Positions 1-6,415 of a stretch of 11,636 nucleotides of DNA are shown in pieces. The notes under the pieces are model-generated. The model searched no databases. It had not been told where the DNA came from and saw only the letters and a program-made list of their open reading frames with translations. Numbering within the stretch: the first letter of the stretch is position 1; each line of letters opens with the position of its first letter. The DNA comes from Pelagophyceae sp. CCMP2097 (Eukaryota; Sar; Pelagophyceae), in assembly GCA_026770575.1 (NCBI GenBank), contig MU657556.1:8690-20325 (forward strand), in the 5' to 3' direction. The position numbers and the translations under genes are program-made.

Positions 1-28
1 TAATTGCCCCTGGTAATCCTTCAATCAA

Positions 29-91
29 AGGACCTGAAGGGCCCTTGCCGTAAACTGACGTTGAATAAACGGCAAGGACCCTTCGGGTCCT
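29..91. repeat. 23-bp inverted repeat (hairpin or cruciform)
   Basis: Arms at 29-51 and 69-91 are reverse complements at 21 of 23 positions, with a 17-nt spacer. Each arm is partly self-complementary. The right arm contains AGGACCC-TTC-GGGTCCT (75-91), a perfect 7-bp stem with a 3-nt loop, and the left arm contains the palindrome AAGGGCCCTT. A folded cruciform or an RNA hairpin is therefore possible. It lies in an AT-richer segment left of the transposase gene. Function is unknown; it could belong to a transposon end or to a neighbouring transcript's 3' region. Confidence 0.75.
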
Positions 92-129
92 CAAAAAAGA
101 GGTCATTTTAAAGTTCGTTAACGTCTCGT

Positions 130-256
130 CTTAAAGGGACTTGTTGAAATTTTCGACGCTCAAGATGACTTGGCGGAAAACCCGCATGCTCTTAAGGGAC
201 TTCACATGCTCTTAAAGGGACTTAACCTCCGTTTTCAATATCCCTTAAAGGGACTT
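130..256 (+). repeat. Four copies of CTTAAAGGGACTT
   Basis: The 13-mer CTTAAAGGGACTT occurs at 130-142, 211-223 and 244-256, with a one-base-shorter copy (CTTAAGGGACTT) at 191-202. The middle two copies share the longer context ATGCTCTTAAAGGGACTT. Spacing is irregular (about 60, 20 and 33 nt), so this is dispersed direct repetition, not a simple tandem array. Such subterminal motifs are typical of DNA-transposon ends that bind their transposase, but no matching inverted copy was found on the far side of the transposase gene, so that role is only a guess. Confidence 0.6.
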
Positions 257-401
257 AACGTCTGAATCTTAGTTGGGTTAACGAGGCGGCTTATCAATTA
301 TTCAAAAGTCTATGCGGCTCGCCTAGGCGACAGCGCTGTGTATTTTTCCAGCTGCGGGCCAAGTTGTACGACGTTGCCTCGACCAGGGGACTCGCGGGGC
401 C

Positions 402-698
402 ATGCCGTCGGGTCATCATTATGATCAGGGTAACCGCAGCAAGCTTAAGCACAAGCACAAGGAGAAGAATGCGCCGAAACAAAAGGCGTGCCACAACAAG
501 GCTCGCCACCCGAAAGCGCGCCACCGCTACAAAGCCAAGACGGCGCACAAGGGCGGCACGCGGAAGAAGCCGCCGTCGGCGCGGGTGGGTGGGTCGCAAC
601 GCGCGCACCGTGCCGTCTCGGTGAAGAACGTCCGGCCCCCGTCGTTCCAGTGTCTTTCTTATTACTTTGTGAATGCCTCGATGCCTCTCTTACTGTAA
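402..698 (+). CDS. Small Lys/His/Arg-rich ORF, unknown function
   Basis: A 98-codon ORF starts in a good eukaryotic context (GGGGCCATGCCG). Its first 65 residues are very rich in Lys, His and Arg (for example KLKHKHKEK and HPKARHRYKAK), which suggests nucleic-acid binding or a nuclear localisation region. The last third is unremarkable. I do not recognise a family; it faintly recalls small basic ribosomal proteins but shows no specific match. Two other frames are also open here, as expected in GC-rich DNA, so coding is not certain. The stop codon lies inside a perfect palindrome whose left half also reads as a splice donor (GTAAGA), so the true 3' end may be spliced. Its position upstream of the transposase gene leaves open that it is a first exon or an accessory ORF of the same element. 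Confidence 0.3.
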   Translation: MPSGHHYDQGNRSKLKHKHKEKNAPKQKACHNKARHPKARHRYKAKTAHKGGTRKKPPSARVGGSQRAHRAVSVKNVRPPSFQCLSYYFVNASMPLLL

Positions 699-709
699 GA
701 GTCTTACAG
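693..709. repeat. Perfect 8-bp palindrome around one base
   Basis: CTGTAAGA-G-TCTTACAG is an 8-bp perfect inverted repeat with a single central base. It overlaps the TAA stop (696-698) of the small basic ORF. It also contains a donor-like GTAAGA and an acceptor-like TTACAG back to back. It could be a short structured or protein-binding site; function is unknown. Confidence 0.6.
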
Positions 710-773
710 CGCTATACGTAGGTTGTCGGGAGGCAACTTGGGCCGCAATGCCTCTGAATAGCTGCGCGGCAAG

Positions 774-992
774 ATGAAGCGGCGCAAGGCCGCGGCCTTA
801 GAGCGACTACATGCGGCGGGGCTGGGCGCGGGCCCGGGCGCCTTCGAGTCCGAGTCCTGCGACCTCGCCCTGGTCCCGGTCGCCCCCGGCGGCGGGTGCT
901 GCGGCGAAGACCGCATGGCATTGATGGCCGCCGGCGCGGCACCGTGCGCCTCCGAGTCTGCGCGCTTCGTCCCCGGTGTGGACTTGGCGGCC
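774..992 (+). CDS. Putative first exon of transposase gene
   Basis: The frame opens with ATG at 774 and a basic, helical N-terminus (MKRRKAAALERLHAAGLG), followed by an Ala/Gly-rich stretch. In isolation it ends at TGA 999-1001. An intron from GT at 993 to AG at 1091 (99 nt) would remove this TGA and the in-frame TAG at 1083 and join the same frame to the helical region at 1092. Alternative donors at 1017 and 1062 (GTGAGG) would leave the TGA in place, so 993 is preferred. No domain is recognised. The start was chosen because it is the first ATG in this frame and gives a natural basic N-terminus; an upstream exon, such as the 402 ORF, is possible. Confidence 0.3.
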
Positions 993-1091
993 GTCGGCTG
1001 AGCATTGGACGTCGGCGTGGCCTTGCTCTGCTGCGGCGTCGGGGCCTCGTCGGGTCTCGGCGTGAGGAGCGTTAACACGCCATAGCCTCAG
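993..1091 (+). other. Predicted intron (99 nt)
   Basis: GTCGGC...GCCTCAG. Removing it keeps frame and eliminates the stops at 999 and 1083; both junctions are phase 0. The donor is weak. The acceptor (CATAGCCTCAG) is plausible. Confidence 0.3.
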
Positions 1092-1682
1092 AACTTCCAA
1101 AGGACATCTGCTTCGTCCGCGCTCCGCGCCGAAGCTGAGCCATGGGCACCCAAGGTCGACGTGCGCTCGGCCAGTGACGGTCCCGACCGGTGCATCACCT
1201 CGCTTGGCTCGCTGAGCATCGGAGTGGCGGGGCCGCCGGGAAAGGGCACGGCGGCTCCACCGCGCGGCGCCACCGCGGCGGACGGCGCGGCTTTATTGGA
1301 GGACCAGAAGGCGGCCTTACTTCTGGCACGCGTGCGAGCGGCGGCATTGTCGCGGTGGGGCGAGGCCTGCGACGCGGCGTTGATGTATGCGGACGAATTT
1401 CTGTTCAATCACTACGAGTCGGAAAGCGCGCGCCTGCCGCCGATCTCGGTGCAGCTCCTTGACGCCACCGAAGAGCTCCGCGACGCCACGGACGCCTGGC
1501 GCACCATCGGGGGTTTCCTTGAGCACGCCAAGACCTCGGAGGCCTTACAGGCAGCCCTAAAGCGCGCCGCCGCCGCCGGCTTTTCCGCAAAGACCACGGC
1601 CGTCAAGCGCGTGCGCCGCCGCTGGCGCCACCGCTGCTTGGAGCTCGAGCAGGACGCCGACAGCTTCCTTGATTACGCGACC
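1092..1682 (+). CDS. Helical region exon preceding ubiquitin-like domain
   Basis: An open frame of about 197 codons follows the acceptor at 1091. After a Pro/Gly/Ala-rich start it becomes strongly helical, with Ala/Leu/Arg/Glu-rich segments (ALLEDQKAALLLARVRAAAL, then the region near 1410-1660). A basic cluster, VKRVRRRWRHRC, at about 1602-1637 could be a nuclear localisation or DNA-binding signal. No known domain is recognised. The frame remains open to 1802, but the ubiquitin-like fold starts in another frame at about 1748, so coding should leave this frame between 1683 and 1745. Composition is natural for a protein (mixed charge, LDATEELRDATDAW), which favours this frame over the open antisense frames. 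Confidence 0.5.
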
Positions 1683-1747
1683 GTGCCGCCGACGCTCTGC
1701 TTTCGCGACCATCGTGATTCGTTTTCGATCATCATTTGCCGTTTGAG
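1683..1747 (+). other. Predicted intron (65 nt) or single-base frameshift site
   Basis: GTGCCG...TTTGAG, phase 0 on both sides, connects frame ...SFLDYAT to SPKFALDV. Both this junction and the unspliced read FSIIICRL followed by a one-base shift give a believable first ubiquitin-like beta strand. I cannot choose between intron and frameshift. Confidence 0.35.
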
Positions 1748-2128
1748 AGTCCCAAATTCGCGCTGGACGTCGGCGGCCTTGGTGTCACGATCAAGGCCGT
1801 GAAGAGGCTGATCCAGGGTGAGACCGCCATCTCGGCGGACCAGCAGCGCCTCGTCCACGGGGGCCAGCAGCTTGACGACGACCGCACGCTCTTCGACTTC
1901 AAAATCCCGCTGCACACAACGCTTTACCTCGTCACGTTGCCGCGGGGCGTTGCTGACGAGGAGCTCTGTGACTTTAGGTCTTCGGAACTGCACCGCAATG
2001 CCCACATGTCGGTACAGCCCTTATACGATGCAGATCTCGCCACGATCGCAGCTGGAGCGGAGCGCTTCAAGAGAGCCCTCGCGCTGACGAAGGAGCACGT
2101 TGCACAGCCCACCGGCTCGCCCGGCTAG
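1736..2128 (+). CDS. Ubiquitin-like domain exon of transposase gene
   Basis: Codons from about 1748 to 1949 encode a ubiquitin fold. The alignment with ubiquitin residues 22-75 has no gaps and about half the positions are identical, including DQQRL, RTL, the D-x-x-I spacing, TL and LV. Differences matter. The position of Lys48 is Gln, Lys63 is Leu, Lys29 is Leu, while Lys27 is kept. Gly75 is present but Gly76 is Val and the chain runs on, so it lacks a conjugation-type C-terminus. The surface patch is conserved in character (Ile44 to Val, Val70 kept). Thus it is probably an internal interaction domain, not a ubiquitin monomer. A further 60 residues (LYDADLATIAAGAERFKRAL...) follow to a TAG at 2126-2128, after which the same frame resumes. 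There is no ATG at the frame start (TTG), consistent with an internal exon. Confidence 0.75.
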   Translation: MPFESPKFALDVGGLGVTIKAVKRLIQGETAISADQQRLVHGGQQLDDDRTLFDFKIPLHTTLYLVTLPRGVADEELCDFRSSELHRNAHMSVQPLYDADLATIAAGAERFKRALALTKEHVAQPTGSPG

Positions 2129-2278
2129 AATCCTGGCGTCCTCAGTAGCGACGATGTGGCCAGCTACCTGGCCCAATTGGAGGCGTGGGTGAAGGAGACG
2201 ACGGCTTTCGCTTGTTTCACGGCGCAGCGCCGCTTCGCCGAGTGGTGCGTGTCGAATGGCGGCGGCGACATCGGGCAG
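2129..2278 (+). CDS. Exon after in-frame TAG, unknown helical segment
   Basis: Directly after the TAG at 2126-2128 the same frame reads NPGVLSSDDVASYLAQLEAW and continues with WVKETTAFACFTAQRRFAEWC, an amphipathic, Trp-rich segment that looks like real protein. The TAG can be read as an internal stop, or as the end of an intron (a GT at 2012 gives 117 nt in phase 0; a GT at 2099 gives only 30 nt). At 2279 a CAG|GTCCAT donor fits the next intron. No family is recognised. Confidence 0.45.
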
Positions 2279-2350
2279 GTCCATCCCAAATTGAACATGT
2301 ACGGCAACGAGACGGCCCCAGGTATTGCCCCTTTCGAGTAAGCCAGACAG
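2279..2350 (+). other. Predicted intron (72 nt)
   Basis: CAG|GTCCAT...AGACAG|CTC. It is phase 0 on both sides and removes the in-frame TAA at 2339-2341, joining GGGDIGQ to LVEWADAVMYQIGA. A shorter donor at 2322 (CAG|GTATTG) is an alternative. Confidence 0.45.
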
Positions 2351-2392
2351 CTCGTGGAGTGGGCCGATGCCGTCATGTACCAGATCGGTGCT
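2351..2392 (+). CDS. Short exon LVEWADAVMYQIGA
   Basis: Fourteen codons between two predicted introns. The segment ends exactly at a consensus donor (GCT|GTAAGTCC), which is the strongest splice signal in the window. The frame continues from the preceding exon and, after splicing, into the Ala/Pro-rich exon. No domain is recognised. Confidence 0.45.
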
Positions 2393-2465
2393 GTAAGTCC
2401 GCCTCTTGCGCGTCTGCCCCGCGGGTCGTTGCGTCGGCCAAGCCGGCGGACCGTGCTTCACGTAG
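2393..2465 (+). other. Intron (73 nt), strong signals
   Basis: GTAAGT at 2393 and TTCACGTAG ending at 2465. It is phase 0 on both sides and changes frame from 2 to 0 exactly where the downstream frame opens, because the last three intron bases TAG would otherwise be an in-frame stop. This is one of the most convincing introns and shows that the gene is eukaryotic and spliced. Confidence 0.7.
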
Positions 2466-3017
2466 GTTAATTGTCTCCCCGCTGCGGCCGGGCTCGCCGG
2501 CGCGCCCGCCGCCGCGCCCGTTGGCTCGACGCCCGTCGGCGCCATCGCCGCTGCGGCCGGGCTCCAGCGCCTCGGCGACGATGCGCAAGAAATGCGGAAG
2601 CAGCTCCAGCCCAAGGCGGTCCGCGAACCGAGCTCTACCCAGCCGGCTTCGCAGGACGGCGCCTCGGCTGTGCCCCGGCCCGAGACGGCCGCGGCCAAGG
2701 ACCCTCCCGCGGCGGCCGGCCGAGCACCAGTGGCGCCACCGCGGAAGGCCGTCCACTCGTTGTTCGGCCCTGCGAACCTGGGCGGCGCCTACGGCCACGC
2801 GGGTCACACGCGCGACGGCGGCAGCCACGAGGAGGAGTCCGCACTGGCCCTGGCCGGCAGTTCTTGGTCAGACCTATGCCAAATCGGCAGACCGCTTACG
2901 CACCGGCGCATCATGCTCGCCTGCGCGACGGGCAAGTACGACTTGGCTCTCCGAGCCGTTCGGGAACGCCGCAGAGTAAGGCTCTTGGGCGTGAAGATCG
3001 TCGACAATGGCATCTTC
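2466..3017 (+). CDS. Ala/Pro-rich linker exon of transposase gene
   Basis: This frame opens right after the acceptor at 2465. The first half is low-complexity Ala/Pro/Gly (GLAGAPAAAPVGSTPVGAIA) and looks like a flexible linker. The second half is more globular (HRRIMLACATGKYDLALRAV, RRRVRLLGVKIVDNGIF). Unspliced, the frame stays open to TAG/TGA-free 3134, but the next recognisable coding is in another frame from 3086. I do not recognise a domain; the composition matches spacer regions between the N-terminal module and the transposase core. Several antisense frames are also open here because of the GC bias. Confidence 0.45.
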
Positions 3018-3085
3018 GTCGCGAGCTACCTTGTCGAGTCTTCGACCAAATTTTCAGCCAAAACCTCGCCGCACGGCCTTAAAAG
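3018..3085 (+). other. Predicted intron (68 nt)
   Basis: TTC|GTCGCG...CTTAAAAG|CGC, phase 0, converts frame 0 to frame 2 and skips the frame-2 stop at 3080-3082. Donors at 2976 (GTAAGG), 2991 (GTGAAG) and 3033 are alternatives. There is a TTTTCAG acceptor at 3057, but it leads into a less protein-like frame. Confidence 0.35.
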
Positions 3086-3612
3086 CGCACGCCCGTGCCG
3101 TCGACGACGCACGACGCGCGGACCACGCGCCTAGGCGCAGTCTCACAAGGGCCGCTTGTGACCTACGACCCGGTGCCGGAGCGCCAGACCTTTATCATCG
3201 AACGCGAGCAGTTGGCAAAGATCGTCGACACGGTCGGTGGTGGCCGAGCGTCGGATAAGGAGGGCGGCGTTACCTCTGCGCTGCGGACTTCCATCATCGA
3301 AAATGAACATTTACTCGGACCGCAGTTCTGCGTCGCCTTTGAAAAGGCAGGCAAATCATACAACGGGGCAGCATACGAAATCGCTCCTCAGTATGCGGCC
3401 TCGAGTGGTACCGCAGAGGTCGTTGCGCGGCGGTCCATTGCGAGCGCAAGATCCATATCGGAGGCTACCTGGAGTCGACGCCAGCGTCCAACCAATTCCG
3501 AACGAACGAGTCACGCAAGATGGAGGCCGGGAGCTGGCGTCACGCGGTCCTGCGACGTCTCCAGAGGTGCCAGCCATCGATCGCTGCGCTGGGGCGTCTG
3601 ACGATCCACACG
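3086..3612 (+). CDS. Exon with possible WRKY/FLYWCH-like zinc finger, frame broken
   Basis: Frame 2 gives a protein-like segment, ERQTFIIEREQLAKIVD through FEKAGKSYNGAAYEIAPQY (to about 3390). Then the credible reading moves to frame 1 with CGLEWYRRGRCAAVHCERK (3394-3450) and continues to TAG at 3613-3615. The order G-K-x-Y, Y, L-E-W, R-C-A-A, H-C resembles the WRKY-GCM1/FLYWCH-type Zn fingers commonly found before MULE transposase domains, but the terminal His-x-His is not clear, so the assignment is tentative. The two frames meet with no room for an intron, so a one-base indel near 3385-3395 is likely. Confidence 0.4.
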
Positions 3613-3615
3613 TAG

Positions 3616-3890
3616 GAGCACGGAGTCCACTGAGCCGTACGAGATTACCATCCTCTCGAAAAGGCGTCTGCAAGCACTACGTGGCGCAAATCTTGGCCGG
3701 CTTCGGACAAGTGCGCGGCGAACAGCGCATCCAACTCGTCGACAGGGCAAGGATGTGCCAAACTGCACCCGGAATGCCGCCCTTGCGGACCACGTTGATT
3801 AAAGAATGTGGAATTTACCACATGGACCCCGACCGATGGGAGACGGGCAGCCGACAAACGACTGGCACGAGCTGCGGCGTCGTGCAGAAG
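3616..3890 (+). pseudogene. Frame-unresolved part of transposase gene
   Basis: No single frame reads well across this 275-bp stretch. Frame 0 is open (to a TGA at 3969) but unconvincing. In frame 2, after TAA 3800-3802, WNLPHGP and then PTNDWHELRRRAE (to 3890) look like genuine transposase linker sequence. A 67-nt intron from GT 3738 to AG 3804 would enter this frame from frame 1 but is only one of several options. The segment sits between the putative zinc finger and the catalytic core, where MULE proteins have a helical linker. Confidence 0.35.
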
Positions 3891-4005
3891 GTCTATGATG
3901 CGACGCGTGACCACCAGCGTACAATACTTCCACACCCACGCCCTTTGAGACGACAAATTCCTGTCCGCTGAGCGAATAGTCGATCGACCGTCATACCGCT
4001 CCTAG
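3891..4005 (+). other. Predicted intron (115 nt), good support
   Basis: GAAG|GTCTATG...GCTCCTAG|GCGACTC. It is phase 1 on both sides. It joins frame 2 (ELRRRAEG) to frame 0 (DSKLDKDVKRAL) and makes one continuous charged helix leading into the catalytic domain. It also removes the frame-0 TGA at 3969-3971. Two frames, one stop and a natural protein join are all explained by a single interval. Confidence 0.55.
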
Positions 4006-4550
4006 GCGACTCTAAGCTGGACAAAGATGTGAAAAGGGCGCTCATCGCGCAGCACGCCAAGGAGGCGAGGCTGCCTGCTGTCGAGCGGTACATGCAGCGG
4101 TTCGCGCTGGCGGCCAATGGCGAGCTGTTCATGAGCTTATGGCTTCCTGCTGCCCTAGAGGAGTACCGGAGGCTCGTCAAAGGTGGCAGCACCATCTTCA
4201 TGGACGCGACCGGCAATGTCGTGCAGCCGGTGCAGTGCGAAACCTACGACTCCAGCAGCCTCCTGGTCAGAGCCATTTTAGTGAAGAATCGGAGCGTGTA
4301 CTCTCGCGACGCGCACCCACTCCGCGTCATCACGATCTTGAGTCATAACACCACGGCGCACGAGCTAGTCTGCGGGCTGGAGCACTACCGGGCCGTCGAG
4401 TTAAAACTGCACGGCACCTGCGTTCAACCGGTTCACATCAGCACGGACTGCGGTTTGAATATGCGCAACGCGGCGCTGTGGGTCTTCAACCGCACGACGC
4501 ACGATAACTACGCGGCATACTTGCGTGACGTCGGCGCGGACGACAGGGGA
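4006..4550 (+). CDS. MULE-type transposase core, first half (two Asp motifs)
   Basis: This reads from the acceptor at 4005 as DSKLDKDVKRALIAQHAKEA, then SLWLPAALEEYRRLVKGG and GSTIFMDATGNVVQPV. The Asp codon at 4203-4205 in FMDATG matches the first catalytic Asp of the family, which is often written as DATG in metazoan and protist MULE-like proteins. Next come AILVKNRSVYSRDAHPL and ISTDCGLNMRNAALWVF, where the Asp at 4446-4448 fits the second catalytic residue. Spacing of about 80 residues fits an RNase H-like DDE core. The frame is open to TGA 4647-4649, but the C-x2-H motif that must follow lies in frame 1, so coding leaves this frame at about 4525-4550. A GTG at 4029 is not a credible start. 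Confidence 0.7.
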
Positions 4551-4698
4551 TCACAATGTCATCTTAGCAGAGATCCGGAAAAAGAAGTGGTCGCAGATCA
4601 CGTGGTGCCTCTACCACGTGCAGCGCGCCTGGCGCGAGTGGGTCCGTGACAACTGCGCGTGCGCGACTGAGTTGACCAAATCGGAGGTCGAAACCGGC
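4547..4698 (+). CDS. MULE transposase core, C-x2-H segment
   Basis: Frame 1 reads GDHNVILAEIRKKKWSQITW followed by CLYHVQRAWREWVRDN. The Cys (4606-4608) and His (4615-4617) form the C-x2-H motif found between the second Asp and the Glu of many MULE transposases, and the following aromatic/basic helix (VQRAWREW) is typical. The junction with the upstream exon (frame 0 to 1 near 4545) is not solved: only 22-46 nt GT..AG intervals fit (donor 4525), or a one-base indel. Downstream, coding leaves this frame at donor 4687 (GAG|GTCGAA) or 4699 (GGC|GTCCTT). Confidence 0.65.
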
Positions 4699-4792
4699 GT
4701 CCTTTGGGAAGAGAGGGGGGACAGTCGCGCAACTCCTGCGGGCGCTTCGTGGGGCCCGAGCGCGCGCAGTGGGGCGACGACCGGCGCCTTAG
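4699..4792 (+). other. Predicted intron (94 nt; or 106 nt from 4687)
   Basis: The acceptor CGCCTTAG|GTC at 4792 is good. The TAG it contains would otherwise be an in-frame stop directly before the next exon, the same arrangement as at 2465. Donors at 4699 and 4687 are both phase 0 and give 94 or 106 nt. A GT at 4724 gives 69 nt but breaks the frame. Confidence 0.5.
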
Positions 4793-5290
4793 GTCGGCGA
4801 GATGATAACCGGAATGCTCGACTGGGCCCGGCGGGCACCGGACAAGAAGGCGTTCCGCGGCCGGGAGTCCGACTTCATCACCGTTTTCGGCGCTGACCGG
4901 CTGAAGGACGCCACCAACGTTTTTGGCACGTCGCTCTTCAAGATCGTCTCGGGCGGCGGCTTTCTGGAGTTGGGGCCGACCGGCGAGGAGGCGGTGCCGC
5001 TCGCGCGCGTCGCCGTCGCGAAGACAATCGAGAGCTTGTCGCTGCTCGACGGACGCGAAGCCAACCCGTTCTTCTTCCCCAATCTCGTCAAATACTACAA
5101 CAAGCAGTGGCGTTACTGTGAAGTCTACTGGACGGAGCGCTACGCCGGTAGCCGCTTGCACAGTACGGACAGCATGGCCGAAACCAACTTCAACCAACTG
5201 AAGACGAACGAGCTGGCCCGCATGGTGCCTCGCGTCGACGAATTCATCACGATGGACACGGTGTCTGCAAAGCAATGCAAAGCACTCGCT
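4793..5290 (+). CDS. MULE transposase core, C-terminal half
   Basis: This frame starts at the acceptor after 4792 (VGEMITGMLDWARRAPDKK) and includes FFFPNLVKYYNKQWRYCEVY, then TDSMAETNFNQLKTNEL. The last block resembles the conserved TNNxxE...LK segment that precedes the end of SWIM-type and MULE transposases, and a preceding Y-x5-W pattern is also usual. RVDEFITMD then matches the helix that follows. A candidate for the third acidic catalytic residue was not assigned; about 100 residues after the second Asp the region is split by the predicted intron. The frame would end at TGA 5330-5332, but the C-terminal tail resumes in frame 0 from about 5298. Confidence 0.65.
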
Positions 5291-6182
5291 CGCGCGCGTG
5301 TGGGACGAGGCGAAGAAGCTGCAGGCGACTGACGGGCGAAAATTTTCAGACGTCCCGGCGCTGCAGAACGTCCCGGCAGACGCGGTGGCGCTCGAGCAGA
5401 CGGAAGGATGGCAGAGGTTAAAGGTGTCAACGAAGGTCGCAAACACCGTCCGCGTCGTCCAGGCCGCGTACGAACACCTCTCGAAGCAGCGCGGGGGCCC
5501 GCGTTCGCAGAAAGACCTGCGTGAGATCATCGTCGAGTACGCGTTAGGACCGAGGGCCCCAGCTCGTGGCTTCGATCAACCGAGTTTGTTCAACAACTCG
5601 GCTGGCCTGTCGCAGTTCCTCAACTCCAAACGGAAGCTGGGGCCGCTGCAGCTGCAGTTGTTGAACACGTGGGGCACAGCCGCCCTCCTGGACAAGGGCC
5701 CCCCGAACGTCCGCGGCAAGAAGCCCGAGGGGCAAGTCGAATCTGTAGCGCCGGTCGGAGTAAGCGGGGGATCGAACGCCGCGCCGGCCGCCGAGCGCGC
5801 AGCGCAAGGAAACAACGAACCGGCGCGGGCAAAACCGCTGGCGGCGACGGCGCAGAAGAAGCCGAAATCGGCGTCGGCGGCGGAAACTTCGGCGGCGCTG
5901 AATCAAGCCACTGCGACGCCGGCGCCGCGCGACCAAGCGGCGAGCACGCCGACTCCGAAACCGTGGCGCGAGGATAGGCCGGTGCAGCTGGTGGCGCCGG
6001 GAAATACGTCGGCGCGGGCCTCGGTGTGTCCGATTGAGTCTTCGCAGGCGCTCACTCAGGCCCCTGCGACGCCGGCTCGGCGCGACGAAGCACGGAGCAC
6101 GAGCACGCCGCAGCGGCCACCATGCGAGAGCCCCGAGCACTTCTTAGACCTGGAGGCCCCCGATCTAAGGACTGAAGCTAAG
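5291..6182 (+). CDS. Transposase C-terminal tail with low-complexity repeats
   Basis: From about 5298 frame 0 reads VWDEAKKLQATDGRKFSDVP, then PRSQKDLREIIVEYALG and LGPLQLQLLNTWG, a helical region. From about 5700 it is an Ala/Pro/Thr/Lys-rich disordered tail. Two parts of the tail look like a diverged duplication: NQATATPAPRDQAASTPTP and TQAPATPARRDEARSTSTP. No SWIM C-x-C/C-x-H zinc finger was found. The upstream junction crosses a CG-dinucleotide run (5291-5299); adding one CG there restores a continuous read ALARARVWDEAKKL, so a dinucleotide contraction is the simplest explanation. The exon ends at a good donor (GCTAAG|GTCAGT). Confidence 0.6.
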
Positions 6183-6253
6183 GTCAGTCCCCATACATTG
6201 TCTATGCCGTGGGGTTGAAATGCGACCACCTTGCCACGACGATACCCGCGCAG
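6183..6253 (+). other. Intron (71 nt), strong signals
   Basis: AAG|GTCAGT...CCCGCGCAG|ATC, phase 0. It switches frame 0 to frame 2 (DLRTEAK to ILEDAAHYASF) and removes the TGA at 6216-6218. Both sites match splice consensus, so this is one of the best-supported introns here. Confidence 0.65.
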
Positions 6254-6415
6254 ATCTTAGAGGACGCCGCTCATTACGCATCCTTCAAAGCCGCGCCGGA
6301 TTCGCCGGACACGAAGAGCCGCAAAGAGATGTCGGATCGGATCGCCTCTGATAACCGGATCGCCTCTGATCACCGCTTGAGCAACGCCAAGAATATCGAC
6401 GAAGCCGAAAAGCAT
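6254..6415 (+). CDS. Exon of transposase tail
   Basis: Frame 2 after the acceptor at 6253 reads ILEDAAHYASFKAAPDSPD, then a small internal duplication (SDRIASDNRIASDHRL, from a 21-bp direct repeat at about 6338-6378) and NAKNIDEAEKH. It ends at a donor-like CAT|GTGCGT at 6416. The frame would otherwise continue to TAG 6548-6550 through poorer sequence. No domain is recognised; charged, probably helical. Confidence 0.45.

Noticed and set aside
402..600. Small basic ORF as a ribosomal protein (eL29-like)
   Set aside because: Only general Lys/His/Arg richness is shared; the characteristic N-terminus of that family is absent.
2021..2698. 225-codon antisense ORF
   Set aside because: Overlaps + strand exons and the strong intron at 2393-2465; composition typical of an antisense shadow.
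4029..4649. Independent gene starting at GTG 4029
   Set aside because: The frame is naturally continuous upstream to the acceptor at 4005; GTG is not a likely start in a eukaryotic gene.
999..4792. Alternative genetic code with TAA/TAG read as sense
   Set aside because: In-frame TAG/TAA at 1083, 2126, 2339 and 4790 suggested it, but TGA also interrupts (999, 3969), and most of these stops fall inside or at the end of plausible GT..AG introns.
4598..5530. 310-codon antisense ORF
   Set aside because: It is the complement of the transposase core, which has clear family motifs on the + strand; the antisense protein is Arg/Ser-rich without motifs.
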